64,000 nucleotides of DNA. Origin: Streptomyces sp. SLBN-118. GTDB taxonomy: Bacteria > Actinomycetota > Actinomycetes > Streptomycetales > Streptomycetaceae. The translations under genes were made by a program, and so were the position numbers. Below are positions 48,818-58,266 of the stretch, piece after piece. Position 1 is the stretch's first letter. Each line of letters begins with the position of its first letter. The notes beneath the pieces are model-generated. The model saw only the letters and a list, made by a program, of their open reading frames with translations. It did not search any database and had not been told where the DNA came from. The DNA is taken from the NCBI RefSeq assembly GCF_006715635.1, contig NZ_VFNP01000002.1, forward strand, positions 2,480,001 through 2,544,000. The letters are read 5' to 3'.

Positions 48818-49084
48818 ATGCGTATCCAGGTAAGGCGCACGGGCGGATTTGCCGGCATCGAACGGTTCGCCGAGGTGGACACCACTGGGCGGACCGACGC
48901 GGGCGAGTGGCATGCCCTGGCCGAGCAGGCAGTGGCCGACGGCCGGGGCACGCCGCCCGTGGGCGTGCCGGACGGGTTCAGCTATCAGCTCACCGTCGAC
49001 GGGCGGACGGTCCACTGCGCCGATCCGCGACTGTCCGACGCACAGCGCGAGCTGATCTCGCGGGTGCTCAAGGAAGGTGCGTGA
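48818..49084 (+). CDS. Emfourin, protealysin inhibitor
   Basis: An 88-residue protein of the emfourin family, small inhibitors of M4 proteases encoded beside protealysin-like genes. MRIQVRRTGGFAGIERFAEVD at the start and the GFSYQLTVDG segment near residue 50 are typical. It lies 25 bases after the protease stop, so both are made together; the inhibitor would hold the cytosolic protease in check. Pairing is known for the family; inhibition here is inference. Confidence 0.88.
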   Translation: MRIQVRRTGGFAGIERFAEVDTTGRTDAGEWHALAEQAVADGRGTPPVGVPDGFSYQLTVDGRTVHCADPRLSDAQRELISRVLKEGA

Positions 49085-49144
49085 CGGGACCTCGGCCGGA
49101 CAGGGCCTGGCCCGGCGCGGCGGCCGGGCCGGACCGGCACCGGG

Positions 49145-50086
49145 TCAGAAGCCCAGCTTCCGCAGCTGCTTCGGGTCCCGCTGCCAGTCCTTCGCGACCT
49201 TCACATGCAGGTCCAGGAACACCGGCGTCCCAAGCAGCGCCTCGATCTGGTGGCGGGACTTCACCCCGACCTCCTTCAGTCGCTTGCCCTTCGGGCCGAT
49301 GATGATGCCCTTCTGGCTCGGGCGCTCGATGTAGACGTTCGCGTGGATGTCCAGCAGCGGCTTGTCCGCCGGGCGGTCCTCCCGGGGCAGCATCTCCTCG
49401 ACGACCACCGCGATCGAGTGCGGCAGCTCGTCCCGTACGCCTTCCAGCGCGGCCTCGCGGATCAGCTCCGCGACCATGACCTGCTCGGGCTCGTCGGTGA
49501 GGTCGCCCTCCGGGTAGAGCGTCGGGCCCTCGGGCAGCAGCGGGATGAGCAGGTCCGCCACCAGCTTGACCTGTTTGTCGCCGACCGCCGAGACGGGGAC
49601 GATCTCCGCCCACTCCATGCCCAGCTCCTTGCCGAGCCGGTCGATCGCGATCAGCTGTTCGGCGAGGGTCCTGGAGTCCACGAGGTCGGTCTTGGTGACG
49701 ACCGCGACCTTCGGGGTCTTCTTGATCCCGGCGAGCTCCTTGGCGATGAAGCGGTCACCGGGGCCGAGCTTCTCGTTCGCCGGCAGGCAGAAGCCGATCA
49801 CGTCGACCTCGGCCCAGGTGGTGCGTACGACGTCGTTCAGCCGCTCGCCGAGCAGCGTGCGCGGCTTGTGCAGGCCTGGGGTGTCGACCAGGATCAGCTG
49901 CGCGTCGGGGCGGTGCACGATGCCGCGCACGGTGTGCCGGGTCGTCTGGGGCCGGTTGGAGGTGATCGCCACCTTCTGGCCGACCAGAGCGTTCGTGAGG
50001 GTGGACTTGCCCGCATTGGGGCGGCCCACGAAGCAGGCGAAGCCTGCCCGGTGGGGGGTGTTGTTCTCATCTGTACGAGCGCTCAT
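49145..50086 (-). CDS. era: GTPase Era
   Basis: A 313-residue Era GTPase for 16S rRNA processing and 30S assembly. G1 GRPNAGKST near residue 22, G2 with RPQTTRH, G3 DTPG, G4 VTKTD, and the C-terminal KH domain (GIIIGPKGKRLKEVG) are all visible. A second ATG three codons upstream is possible. It follows the DUF916 gene on the same strand by 20 bases. Confidence 0.95.
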   Translation of the reverse strand: MSARTDENNTPHRAGFACFVGRPNAGKSTLTNALVGQKVAITSNRPQTTRHTVRGIVHRPDAQLILVDTPGLHKPRTLLGERLNDVVRTTWAEVDVIGFCLPANEKLGPGDRFIAKELAGIKKTPKVAVVTKTDLVDSRTLAEQLIAIDRLGKELGMEWAEIVPVSAVGDKQVKLVADLLIPLLPEGPTLYPEGDLTDEPEQVMVAELIREAALEGVRDELPHSIAVVVEEMLPREDRPADKPLLDIHANVYIERPSQKGIIIGPKGKRLKEVGVKSRHQIEALLGTPVFLDLHVKVAKDWQRDPKQLRKLGF

Positions 50087-50106
50087 GGCGCCCATTGTCC
50101 CTGATG

Positions 50107-51054
50107 TCACGCGCCCCCGGTTACGCGCGCCCGCCGCCGGTGCACCCTGACCCACGCCCCGGCCCCCGCGACAGCAGCCACAAGCAGCAGAGCGACCAGC
50201 CACGGCAGCGCGAGGAAGGAGACCCCGGCCGACTCGCGCACATCGCGTGCACTGGCCGTGAGCCTTACCTCGCCCCATTCGAGCTGGGGTGCGCCCGACC
50301 AGCGTTCGGTGAGGCGGATCTTCTGGCGCGGCAGCAGTTCGGAGGGGACCTTCTTCAGGTCGCGGTCGAGCAGATCGCGCCCGAACAGGCCCTCGGCCTT
50401 GAGGGCGACGGTGGGGTTGAGCGTGACGTTGCCGCGGTTGTGGAGCGTGTACGAGATGAGGGCGCTGCTCTCGCCGGTGCCGGGGACGAGGGGCTGGTCG
50501 TGGCTGAACGTCACGTCCTCGACGGAGAGCGCGGCCACGGTGGGGCCGCCGACCCGCAGATAGACGCGGGCGCCGACGGCCTGCTGGATGCCCACCGCGA
50601 CCGAGCCGGTCGCGGCGCCGATGCGCTCGTCGAGGGCGACCAGGGCTCCGGGATGGTCGCCGGGCTCGGCGTCCTCGGGGACGGTGAGGGTGTAGGGCAC
50701 GGTGACCGAGCTCTGCGCCGGGACGGTGACCCGCTCGCGCTGCGGCCTGGCCCATGCGCCGACGCCGCGCTGCTTCTCGCCGCGCGTGCGTACGGCGAAG
50801 CCGCCGTCCCGTTCGGTGTTGTACCCGTCGGCCGCGTACAGCCGGAAGGTCAGCGGGGCCGCGGTCTTGTTGGTGACCGTCACCTGGTCGGTGAGTGTCG
50901 TGCCGGGATTGGCCGAGAGATGGAAGTAGGGCCGCCCGCCCAGTTCGGATGCGGCGGGGTAGACGGACCAGTTGCCGTTGTCGGCGGCCTGCGCGGCCGG
51001 GACGGCGCACCACACCGCTACGAGACCCAGCAGGATGACGGAGAGCTTGCGCAT
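50107..51054 (-). CDS. DUF916 (WxL-interacting) secreted protein
   Basis: A 315-residue exported protein: signal peptide residues 1-24, a DUF916 peptidoglycan-binding-like domain starting NGNWSVYPAASELGGRPYFHLSANPG, then a second Ig-like domain and a C-terminal transmembrane helix (FLALPWLVALLLVAAVAGAGAW) with an Arg-rich tail. In Firmicutes DUF916 proteins anchor WxL proteins to the wall. GGAGG eight bases before the ATG sets the start. The next gene upstream encodes a WxL-like protein, 86 bases away. Confidence 0.85.
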   Translation of the reverse strand: MRKLSVILLGLVAVWCAVPAAQAADNGNWSVYPAASELGGRPYFHLSANPGTTLTDQVTVTNKTAAPLTFRLYAADGYNTERDGGFAVRTRGEKQRGVGAWARPQRERVTVPAQSSVTVPYTLTVPEDAEPGDHPGALVALDERIGAATGSVAVGIQQAVGARVYLRVGGPTVAALSVEDVTFSHDQPLVPGTGESSALISYTLHNRGNVTLNPTVALKAEGLFGRDLLDRDLKKVPSELLPRQKIRLTERWSGAPQLEWGEVRLTASARDVRESAGVSFLALPWLVALLLVAAVAGAGAWVRVHRRRARVTGGA

Positions 51055-51140
51055 GGCGGACACCTCCAGGGAGGAAGCGGTGCGGGCCGCGTGGGCGGGC
51101 CGACCGGGTGCGCGCCCGGCCCGCTGTGCCTTCTTGTGGC

Positions 51141-52517
51141 TCAGGTGAGCGTGAGGGTCAGGACGCCGGAGTACGCGCCGGGGGCGGTGTACGCCGGGAC
51201 GTTCAGCGAGACCTTCGCGTCCACGGTGAACTCGCCTCCGGTGAGCGCCCCGTTGGGAGTGGAGGCCAGGGTCGCGCCCGCGCTGCCGACGGCTCCCGCC
51301 GAACCGGCCACGCAGGTGCTGGGACTGCCGGGCTTGGTGGTGCAGGCCGGAGTCCAGCCGAGCTTTCCGGCGTCGATCTTTCCGCCGGGACCGGTGAAGT
51401 CGGTGACCTTGCCGGTCAGGGACCAGCCCGCGGGTCCGCCGCGGAAGTCCTTGACCGTGACCGTCCTCAGATCGCCGGTGGATGCCCCGCCCGTGCCGAA
51501 GTCGACCGCCGACATGGCGACGGTGTCACCGGCCTGGGACATGGACAACGTGCCTGCCGCGACGGAGGAGTTGAGCTTCTGGCTGTTGCCGGGCAGCGGG
51601 GTGTCGTCGATGACGGTGTACGCCGCCGGGCCCGCGCCCTTGTCGGCCGACCAGGCACTGCCCTCGTACGCGACGATGCCCGTGGTCGCCTTGTCGTTGA
51701 CCGCGAGAGATGCCGTGAAGCCACCTGTCGCGTCGGCCTTGACGCTCGCCCTGTCGGCGGTCTCGGCCGCTCCGGACCGGCCGACGACGGTGATGTCGGC
51801 GAGCGGAGTGAACTTGGCGCCGGAGACGGTGACGTGGTCGCCGGGATTCCCGGAGGCCGTGGCGAGCTGGATGGAGCGCTCGTTGGCCCCGGGCTGGTCC
51901 GTCGCGGTGATCGTCTCGGAGACGGGTGCGGGCGGATTGATGACCGTGCAGGGGGTGTCCAGCTCCATGATGTAGCTGGTGTGGATGTTGTAGTCGCCGG
52001 GCGAGAGGGTGATGGAGCCGGGCGCGGTGACCGTGAACGTGCCGGTCATCGAGAACGGCGGGAAGGCCCCCTTGCCGGGGACCGGCGGGTTCTTCTTGGG
52101 CCCGGTGACCGTGACGCTTCCGGCCTGGGCGCCGCCGAGGGCGACCTTGCCGCTGGGCGTCATGATGTCGGCGGGAAGCGCGAGGTCGACCGGGTTGCTG
52201 GCCGCGGGTTTGGTGACGGTGTAGGTCACCGTGACGGTGTCGCCGACCTTCGGTGCGGCGTTGTCGACGGTGATCTGTGCGGTCGTGGTGCCGTCGATGG
52301 GCGGGATGCCGGCGATGGGCGGAGGTACGCAGTGGGTCGCGAAGTCCACCGGTGCGGATGCGGCGGCCTGGGCCTGCGCGGGTCCGGCGAGTGCCGCCGT
52401 ACCCGCGACAAGGGCGACCGCTCCCAGCGCTGCGGTCCAGCGCCGCGTCCGGCCGGTGAAGCACCCGGTGGATCTTCGGGTGGGTCGGGTTGATGGTCTT
52501 CGGGTGGCTGTAGCCAT
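51141..52517 (-). CDS. Secreted WxL-like surface protein
   Basis: A 458-residue secreted protein. The signal peptide is long (Arg-rich start, hydrophobic near residues 28-48, AQA cleavage). Residues 70-200 form Ig-like beta domains (DTVTVTYTVTK, GTFTVTAPGSITLSPGDYNIH); residues 205-270 repeat the IPT-like GNPGDHVTVSGAKFTPLADITVVG theme. The last about 150 residues resemble a WxL domain: GWSLTGKVTDF carries W-S-L and the end YSGVLTLTLT matches the distal motif without its Trp. Paired with the DUF916 gene downstream. Confidence 0.75.
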   Translation of the reverse strand: MATATRRPSTRPTRRSTGCFTGRTRRWTAALGAVALVAGTAALAGPAQAQAAASAPVDFATHCVPPPIAGIPPIDGTTTAQITVDNAAPKVGDTVTVTYTVTKPAASNPVDLALPADIMTPSGKVALGGAQAGSVTVTGPKKNPPVPGKGAFPPFSMTGTFTVTAPGSITLSPGDYNIHTSYIMELDTPCTVINPPAPVSETITATDQPGANERSIQLATASGNPGDHVTVSGAKFTPLADITVVGRSGAAETADRASVKADATGGFTASLAVNDKATTGIVAYEGSAWSADKGAGPAAYTVIDDTPLPGNSQKLNSSVAAGTLSMSQAGDTVAMSAVDFGTGGASTGDLRTVTVKDFRGGPAGWSLTGKVTDFTGPGGKIDAGKLGWTPACTTKPGSPSTCVAGSAGAVGSAGATLASTPNGALTGGEFTVDAKVSLNVPAYTAPGAYSGVLTLTLT

Positions 52518-52730
52518 GATGGGCCCCCTTCTGGAATGCCGGGGGCTATTGACGTGTCATGGCCGGAAGAAGTCAATGGAATCGAAATGCACCGTCTGAT
52601 GACCCATCAGATACTGTCAAGATCCGCGTTCCCGCAGGCAGAAAGGGGAATCGTCGCCACCGGTCGGTGACGACGACCCTGTCACATTCCTGCTGTCACG
52701 CCTGCACCCGCCGACGCGGTCGGCCCGCGA

Positions 52731-53084
52731 TCAGCCCGCGGCCACGGAGGACTTGAGCTCTCCGTCGGGACCGGCGAGCAGCACCGGCGTCCCGGGTCCG
52801 CCCAGATCACGCACCGCGGCGCGGTCCGCGTCGGAGGCGGCGTCCGCGTCGGAGACGACGGCGGCGGCTTCCAACGACTGCGCTCCGCTGGCCACGGCCA
52901 TGGCGACGGCCGTCTGAAGCGCGCTGAGGCTGAGCGACTCCAGAGCGACGGTCCCGGCGACATAGGTACGCCCGGTCTCGTCCCGTACAGCCGCACCCTC
53001 GGGCACGCCGTTGCGGGCCCGGGCGCTGCGCGCCAGCGTGATGATCTTGCGGTCCTCGGGATCGAGGTCGGTGCTCTGCGTCAT
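52731..53084 (-). CDS. Cytidine deaminase-fold protein lacking catalytic residues
   Basis: A 117-residue protein aligned with cytidine deaminases (SARARNGVPEGAAVRDETGRTYVAGTVALESLSLSALQTAVAMAVASGA) as found at this position in Streptomyces. The catalytic HAE is replaced by a stretch reading LESLSL and there is no PCxxC zinc pair, so deamination is unlikely. It probably keeps a structural or binding role, or is decaying. ATG has only a weak ribosome site. Confidence 0.75.
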   Translation of the reverse strand: MTQSTDLDPEDRKIITLARSARARNGVPEGAAVRDETGRTYVAGTVALESLSLSALQTAVAMAVASGAQSLEAAAVVSDADAASDADRAAVRDLGGPGTPVLLAGPDGELKSSVAAG

Positions 53085-53145
53085 GCCCCGAGCATAGATC
53101 GGCCGCCCGGCACAGAGCCGAGCGGCCTGTCGGGGCGGCAGGAGC

Positions 53146-53877
53146 TCAGCCCTTGACTCCCTTGACGAACTTGTCGCCGACCCGCTGGACCAGGTCCTCG
53201 AAGTTCTTCTGCGCGGCGCCGCCGCCGTCGTTCACGTATGCGACGCGAGTGGCGCCGGTGCCCTGGTGGGCCACCAGCAGATTGGCCTTGATCTCCATAC
53301 CGGGAGCGAACTCGATGGCCATCTGGAAGGCGTGCGACCCCTCGCCGACCTCGGGGGCCTGAAGCTTCTGGATTTTGACGGGGACCTTCTGGCCCTCCAT
53401 GTCGAAGGAGACCTTGGTGCAGGTGCCCAGCGCCGTGCCGATGGCCTCGGTGAAGTCGGCAGCGCCCGTGCCGGCGAAAGTGAATACCTGCTGGCTCAGC
53501 TCGGACTTGCCGTCGGCCTGCTTGAAGTCGACATCGCTGCCCTTGGTGGAACCCTTGATCTCGTCGCCCAGCATGTCGGCGATGGGCTGGCAGCCGGGCG
53601 AATCGGCCTTCGGCGCCTTGTCGTCACCGGCGGAGACCTTGTTGGTCTTCCAGCCGGCCGGCAGGTCCTTGAGCTCCACCGTGGCGGCCTTCATCTGCGC
53701 CACGGTCAGCGGCGTGGTGGCGGCAGGCGCCTCCGTCTTGGTGGTCTCCTGCGGCTTGGCCGAATCCGTCGTGCCGGGCTTCTTGTCATCGCCGGACGAG
53801 CTCTCGCATGCGGCCGCCGTGAGGCAGAGCGTCGAAACGGCGACAGCGGCGACGACGCCGCGCATACGGATACGCAT
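53146..53877 (-). CDS. Secreted lipoprotein, unrecognised
   Basis: A 243-residue lipoprotein. The signal peptide ends CLTAAAC, an imperfect lipobox. A Ser/Thr/Lys/Pro-rich linker (residues 24-58) leads to a globular domain containing TVAQMKAATVELKDLPAGW and two Cys (CQPI near 93, GTCTKV near 146) that may pair outside the cell, a sensor or PknH-like-type fold by general look only. GGGGAG lies nine bases before the ATG. No function is assigned. Confidence 0.8.
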   Translation of the reverse strand: MRIRMRGVVAAVAVSTLCLTAAACESSSGDDKKPGTTDSAKPQETTKTEAPAATTPLTVAQMKAATVELKDLPAGWKTNKVSAGDDKAPKADSPGCQPIADMLGDEIKGSTKGSDVDFKQADGKSELSQQVFTFAGTGAADFTEAIGTALGTCTKVSFDMEGQKVPVKIQKLQAPEVGEGSHAFQMAIEFAPGMEIKANLLVAHQGTGATRVAYVNDGGGAAQKNFEDLVQRVGDKFVKGVKG

Positions 53878-53970
53878 CAGCTGTAACTCCCCTTGAATCG
53901 GGCTCAAAAGCGCTCGTGGGGAGCTTCCCCCCTCCCCTCGTGACGGGCCGAGAATACACAGATGCCGAGG

Positions 53971-54858
53971 TCAGCCCGCCACCGGATACATCGAGCCGCG
54001 CCGGCCCCCGGGGCTCGCGAGCCACTCCAGCTTCCGCGCCGTGTCCGCCTGCGGCAGTGGCGCGTGCATCACGATCGCCAGATCGGGGCGGGCCGGTACC
54101 CGCAGCTGAGTCGCCTCCAGCAACAGCGTCCCGACCAGCGGATGTTCCATCTCCTTGCGGACCTGACCGCCGGGCGCGATGTCGTGCCGCTCCCACAGCT
54201 CCACGAACTCCTCGCTGACCGCCTTCGCCTCCTCCACGACCGCCTGGAAACCCTCGTCGTCCGGGTACTCCGAACACGCGGCCCTGAACTGCGCTACGAC
54301 ATAGGGGGCGTTCCGCTCCCAGCTCGTGGCCCGGGCCCGGTAGAGGGGGTCGGTGAAGAAGGCGATCAGACAGTTCTGCACGAGGCCGGGGCGCATGCCG
54401 AGGATCATCCCCGCGGCATCGTTGTACAGGACCGTGTTCCAGTACCTGTCCATGATGTGCGCGGGGTACGGCATCCACGCCTCGATCAGCCGCCGCAGCC
54501 CGGCGGACATGCCGGCGTCGCCCGGATCGACCTCGGGGGCGGGCGGATTCAGCCCGGCCAGTACATACAGATGGCGGCGTTCCGCGCTGCTCAGCCGCAG
54601 CACCCGGCCCACCGAGTCGAGGACCTGGGACGAGACGGTGATGTCCCGGCCCTGCTCCAGCCACTGGTACCAGGAGACGCCGACGCCCGCGAGAACGGCG
54701 ACCTCCTCCCGGCGCAGTCCGGGCGTACGACGGCGGGCTCCGCCGTCCGGCAGGCCCGCCTCGGCGGGGCTGATCCGGGCCCGTCTGCTCCTGAGGAACT
54801 CGCGCAGCTCACCGAGGCGGTGCGCCTTCATCGCAGCCTGCCCGGCCGACGTGGCCAC
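53971..54858 (-). CDS. XRE-family regulator with MmyB-like domain (second copy type)
   Basis: A 295-residue paralogue of the regulator at 23.8-24.7 kb: N-terminal helix-turn-helix (LGELREFLRSRRARISPAEAGLP ... LRREEVAVLAGVGVSWYQWLEQGRD) and MmyB-like C-terminal domain (YWNTVLYNDAAGMILGM, FRAACSEYPDDEGFQAVVEE, HPLVGTLLLEATQLRVPARPDL). GTG start with GGGGGAG five bases upstream. No transporter or oxidoreductase lies divergently beside it, unlike the first copy, so its target is not evident. Confidence 0.87.
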   Translation of the reverse strand: MATSAGQAAMKAHRLGELREFLRSRRARISPAEAGLPDGGARRRTPGLRREEVAVLAGVGVSWYQWLEQGRDITVSSQVLDSVGRVLRLSSAERRHLYVLAGLNPPAPEVDPGDAGMSAGLRRLIEAWMPYPAHIMDRYWNTVLYNDAAGMILGMRPGLVQNCLIAFFTDPLYRARATSWERNAPYVVAQFRAACSEYPDDEGFQAVVEEAKAVSEEFVELWERHDIAPGGQVRKEMEHPLVGTLLLEATQLRVPARPDLAIVMHAPLPQADTARKLEWLASPGGRRGSMYPVAG

Positions 54859-54927
54859 GTACTCCCCCTGTCCGTCTGTCCGTCTCCCTGTCGGTGCGAT
54901 CGACGCAGGCCCGCCGCAGGCGAACCG

Positions 54928-55281
54928 TCAGCCCCGGTCCAGCCGCAGCCGGTCCGCCTTCGGGAGGCCCGCGACCACCAGGTCGTAGGAGTCTTCGATC
55001 AGCTCGCGGACCAGCCGGTCGGGCAGCTCCCCCACCGTCACCGTGTTCCAGTGCCGCTTGTTCATGTGATACCCGGGCGCGATCGCCGCATGATCCGCCC
55101 GCAGCTGAACCGCAATCTCCGGCTCACACTTGAGATTCACCTTCAGCGGCTCCGCATCCAGCGCACTCAGCGCGAAGAGCTTCCCCTGCACCTTGAACAC
55201 AGATGTCTCGGGCCCGAAGGGAAACTCCTCCACCGCCGCGTTGAATTCCAGGCAGAACGCCCTCAGTTCCTGCGCCTTCAC
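54928..55281 (-). CDS. MmcQ/YjbR family protein
   Basis: A 117-residue MmcQ/YjbR protein, a small DNA-binding-like CyaY-fold family. LRAFCLEFNAAVEEFPFGPETSVFKVQGKLFAL and the late YHMNKRHWNTVTV block are its marks. The GTG overlaps the corC TGA in GTGA, so it belongs to the phoH-ybeY-corC unit. Function is unknown. Confidence 0.88.
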   Translation of the reverse strand: MKAQELRAFCLEFNAAVEEFPFGPETSVFKVQGKLFALSALDAEPLKVNLKCEPEIAVQLRADHAAIAPGYHMNKRHWNTVTVGELPDRLVRELIEDSYDLVVAGLPKADRLRLDRG

Positions 55282-56576
55282 GCCGCCGCTCCCCCCTCCG
55301 GCCGCTTGGGCAGCGGCTCCGCAAGTACCGTCACGATCTTGTTCCGGCGGCCCGCCGGGGACTCCGCCGTCAGGCGCAGCTCGCGGCCGTCGGGCAGGTC
55401 GACGACCGCGGACGCGCCCGCGATCGGGACCCGGCCGAGTGCCTTCGCCAGGAGGCCGCCGACCGTCTCCACGTCCTCGTCGTCGAGTTCGTCGAGGCCG
55501 TAGAGCTCACCGAGGTCCCCGATGTCGAGCCGGGCGGTCACCCGGAAGCGTCCGTCGCCGAGTTCCTCGACCGGCGGAAGTTCACGGTCGTACTCGTCGG
55601 TGATCTCGCCGACGATCTCTTCCAGGATGTCCTCGATGGTGACGATCCCCGCCGTGCCGCCGTACTCGTCGATGACGACGGCGACATGGTTGCGCTCCTG
55701 CTGCATCTCGCGCAGCAGATCGCCCGCGTTCTTGGTGTCGGGCACGAACGCGGCGGGCCGCATCGCCGTCGACACCAGGTCGGACTCGGAGTCCCGGTTG
55801 ATGTGTGTCTTGCGGACGAGGTCCTTCAGGTACACGATCCCGACGATGTCGTCCTCGTTCTCCCCGGTCACCGGGATCCGGGAGAAGCCCGAGCGCAGCG
55901 CCAGCGTCAGCGCCTGACGGATGGTCTTGTAGCGCTCGATGCAGACCAGATCGGTTCGCGGGACCATCACTTCGCGTACGAGTGTGTCGCCGAGCTCGAA
56001 AACGGAGTGCACCATCCGGCGCTCCTCGTCCTCGATCAGTGACTCCTGCTCGGCGAGGTCGACCATGGCCCGCAGTTCCGCCTCGCTCGCGAACGGGCCC
56101 TTGCGGAACCCCTTTCCGGGGGTGAAGGCGTTGCCGAGCAGGATCAGCAGCTGCGGGATGGGACCCATGATCCTGGCGAGCGGCAGCAGGACGTACGCCG
56201 CGGCCGTCGCGGTGTTCAGCGGGTGCTGGCGTCCGATCGTGCGCGGTGAGACGCCCACCGCGACGTACGAGACGAGGACCATCACGCCGATGGCGACGGT
56301 CAGCGCCTCCCAGGTCTTGGAGAACTCCTGCAGGCAGGCGTAGGTGACGAGGACCCCTGCCCCCATCTCGCAGGCCACCCGCACCAGCAGGGCGACGTTC
56401 AGATAGCGGGTCGGGTCGGCGGCGACCTGTTCCAGCTTGGCGGAGCCGCGGCGCCCGGAGCGGACGGCCTCGGCGGCGCGGAAGCTGGAGGTGCGGGCGA
56501 TGCCCGCCTCGGCGCAGGCGGCCAGCCAGGCGACGACGACCAGCAGGATCGCGCCGAAGACCAGTTGGCCGGTCAT
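55278..56576 (-). CDS. corC: CNNM/CorC transporter-associated protein
   Basis: A 432-residue hemolysin-like protein: N-terminal CNNM (DUF21) domain with four transmembrane segments (1-200), a CBS pair ([28 protein letters not shown] and the following [26 protein letters not shown]) and a C-terminal CorC_HlyC domain ([19 protein letters not shown]...). Implicated in Mg2+/Co2+ efflux. Its ATG overlaps the ybeY TGA and its own TGA overlaps the MmcQ gene start, so all are co-translated. Confidence 0.93.
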   Translation of the reverse strand: MTGQLVFGAILLVVVAWLAACAEAGIARTSSFRAAEAVRSGRRGSAKLEQVAADPTRYLNVALLVRVACEMGAGVLVTYACLQEFSKTWEALTVAIGVMVLVSYVAVGVSPRTIGRQHPLNTATAAAYVLLPLARIMGPIPQLLILLGNAFTPGKGFRKGPFASEAELRAMVDLAEQESLIEDEERRMVHSVFELGDTLVREVMVPRTDLVCIERYKTIRQALTLALRSGFSRIPVTGENEDDIVGIVYLKDLVRKTHINRDSESDLVSTAMRPAAFVPDTKNAGDLLREMQQERNHVAVVIDEYGGTAGIVTIEDILEEIVGEITDEYDRELPPVEELGDGRFRVTARLDIGDLGELYGLDELDDEDVETVGGLLAKALGRVPIAGASAVVDLPDGRELRLTAESPAGRRNKIVTVLAEPLPKRPEGGAAA

Positions 56577-57070
56577 GAGACGGTCGGCGCCGGGGACGGA
56601 CCGGAAAGGCCCTTCTCCGCCCGCCAGCCGTCGACGATCGCAGCCTGGAGCCCGAACATTTCGGCCTTCTCGTCCGGCTCCTCGTGGTCGTAACCGAGCA
56701 GGTGCAGCACTCCGTGGACGGTCAGGAGCTGGAGCTCCTCGTCCATGGAGTGCTGTGTCTCGGCCTCTTCGCCCTGCTTCTTGGCGACTTCGGGGCAGAG
56801 CACGATGTCACCGAGGAGCCCCTGCGGGGGCTCCTCGTCGTCCTTGACCGGCGGGCGCAGCTCGTCCATCGGGAAGGACATGACATCGGTCGGACCGGAC
56901 AGGTCCATCCACTGGATGTGCAGTTGCTCCATGGCCTCGGCGTCCACGACGATCACCGAGAGCTCGGAGAGCGGGTGGATACGCATCCGCGCGAGCGCGT
57001 AGCGGGCGATGTCGAGGATCGCCTGCTCGTCGACCTCGGTTCCGGACTCGTTGTTGACGTCGATCGACAT
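56573..57070 (-). CDS. ybeY: Endoribonuclease YbeY
   Basis: A 165-residue YbeY, the metal-dependent RNase for 16S rRNA maturation. The zinc motif [11 protein letters not shown] gives H-x3-H-x5-H near residues 120-130; [11 protein letters not shown] is the second conserved block. It starts 12 bases after phoH and overlaps corC, as in most actinomycetes. Confidence 0.95.
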   Translation of the reverse strand: MSIDVNNESGTEVDEQAILDIARYALARMRIHPLSELSVIVVDAEAMEQLHIQWMDLSGPTDVMSFPMDELRPPVKDDEEPPQGLLGDIVLCPEVAKKQGEEAETQHSMDEELQLLTVHGVLHLLGYDHEEPDEKAEMFGLQAAIVDGWRAEKGLSGPSPAPTVS

Positions 57071-57082
57071 GGCGCGCTTTGG

Positions 57083-58099
57083 CTACTTCCCGTTTTGGAT
57101 GTCGTACTTCTCGTACGCGTCGACGATACGGCCGACGAGCTTGTGCCGTACGACATCCTGCGACGTGAGCAGCGAGAAGTGCACGTCGTCGACGCCGTCC
57201 AGGATGTCCCGGACCTGGCGCAGACCGCTCTTCGTGCCGCTCGGAAGGTCCACCTGGGTGACATCGCCCGTGATGACGATCTTCGAGTCGAAGCCGAGCC
57301 TCGTCAGGAACATCTTCATCTGCTCGGGGTTCGTGTTCTGCGCCTCGTCGAGAATGATGAAGGCGTCGTTCAGGGTCCGTCCCCGCATGTACGCCAGTGG
57401 CGCGACCTCGATCGTGCCCGCCGCCATCAGCCGCGGGATCGAGTCGGGGTCGAGCATGTCGTGCAGCGCGTCGTACAGCGGGCGCAGGTAGGGGTCGATC
57501 TTCTCGTAGAGCGTGCCGGGCAGAAATCCCAGCCGCTCTCCCGCCTCGACCGCGGGCCTGGTCAGGATGATCCGGGTGACCTGCTTGGACTGCAGGGCCT
57601 GGACTGCCTTGGCCATGGCGAGATACGTCTTGCCCGTACCGGCGGGGCCGATGCCGAACACAACCGTGTGCTTGTCGATCGCGTCGACGTAGCGCTTCTG
57701 GTTGAGGGTTTTGGGGCGGATGGTGCGGCCGCGGCTGGAGAGGATGTTCTGGGTGAGCACCTCGGCCGGGGTCTCGTCCGGCCCGTTGCCGGTCTCGCTC
57801 GCCTGGAGCATGGCGATCGAGCGTTCCACTGCGTCCTCCGTCATCGGCTGACCGGTGCGGAGCACCAGCATCATCTCGTCGAACAGGCGCTGGATCATCG
57901 CGACTTCCGCCGCGTCGCCGACCGCGCTCACCTGATTGCCCCGGACATGGATGTCGGCCGCCGGGAAGGCCTTCTCGATCACGTGCAGCAGGGCGTCACC
58001 CGAGCCCAGGACCGTCACCATCGGATGCTTGGCGGGGACGGTGAAGTGGGCTCGTGCCTGCCCCGGTGCTGGGCTCTGGGCTGTGGGTGTCTGAGTCAT
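57083..58099 (-). CDS. phoH: PhoH family ATPase
   Basis: A 338-residue PhoH-like P-loop protein. Walker [16 protein letters not shown] near residue 130, [23 protein letters not shown] with Walker B near 230, and [14 protein letters not shown] are clear. An N-terminal KH-like region precedes. The ATG at MTQTPTA is used; an in-frame ATG eight codons earlier touches GGAGG too closely. First gene of the phoH-ybeY-corC-MmcQ cluster. Confidence 0.93.
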   Translation of the reverse strand: MTQTPTAQSPAPGQARAHFTVPAKHPMVTVLGSGDALLHVIEKAFPAADIHVRGNQVSAVGDAAEVAMIQRLFDEMMLVLRTGQPMTEDAVERSIAMLQASETGNGPDETPAEVLTQNILSSRGRTIRPKTLNQKRYVDAIDKHTVVFGIGPAGTGKTYLAMAKAVQALQSKQVTRIILTRPAVEAGERLGFLPGTLYEKIDPYLRPLYDALHDMLDPDSIPRLMAAGTIEVAPLAYMRGRTLNDAFIILDEAQNTNPEQMKMFLTRLGFDSKIVITGDVTQVDLPSGTKSGLRQVRDILDGVDDVHFSLLTSQDVVRHKLVGRIVDAYEKYDIQNGK

Positions 58100-58266
58100 G
58101 GGCCGGCTCTGTGGCCTGCACATACCTCCCGTTACAGGGTTCTCGCTGCTCGACAACCTCTGAGATACCAAGCGTACGACCTGGCACTGACAAGGCCGAG
58201 GGCTTTTCTGCGGGCGTCCCTGCGTGCTCCGGGCCGGGTCCGCCGGGACCGACTGTCGTCGCCCTG

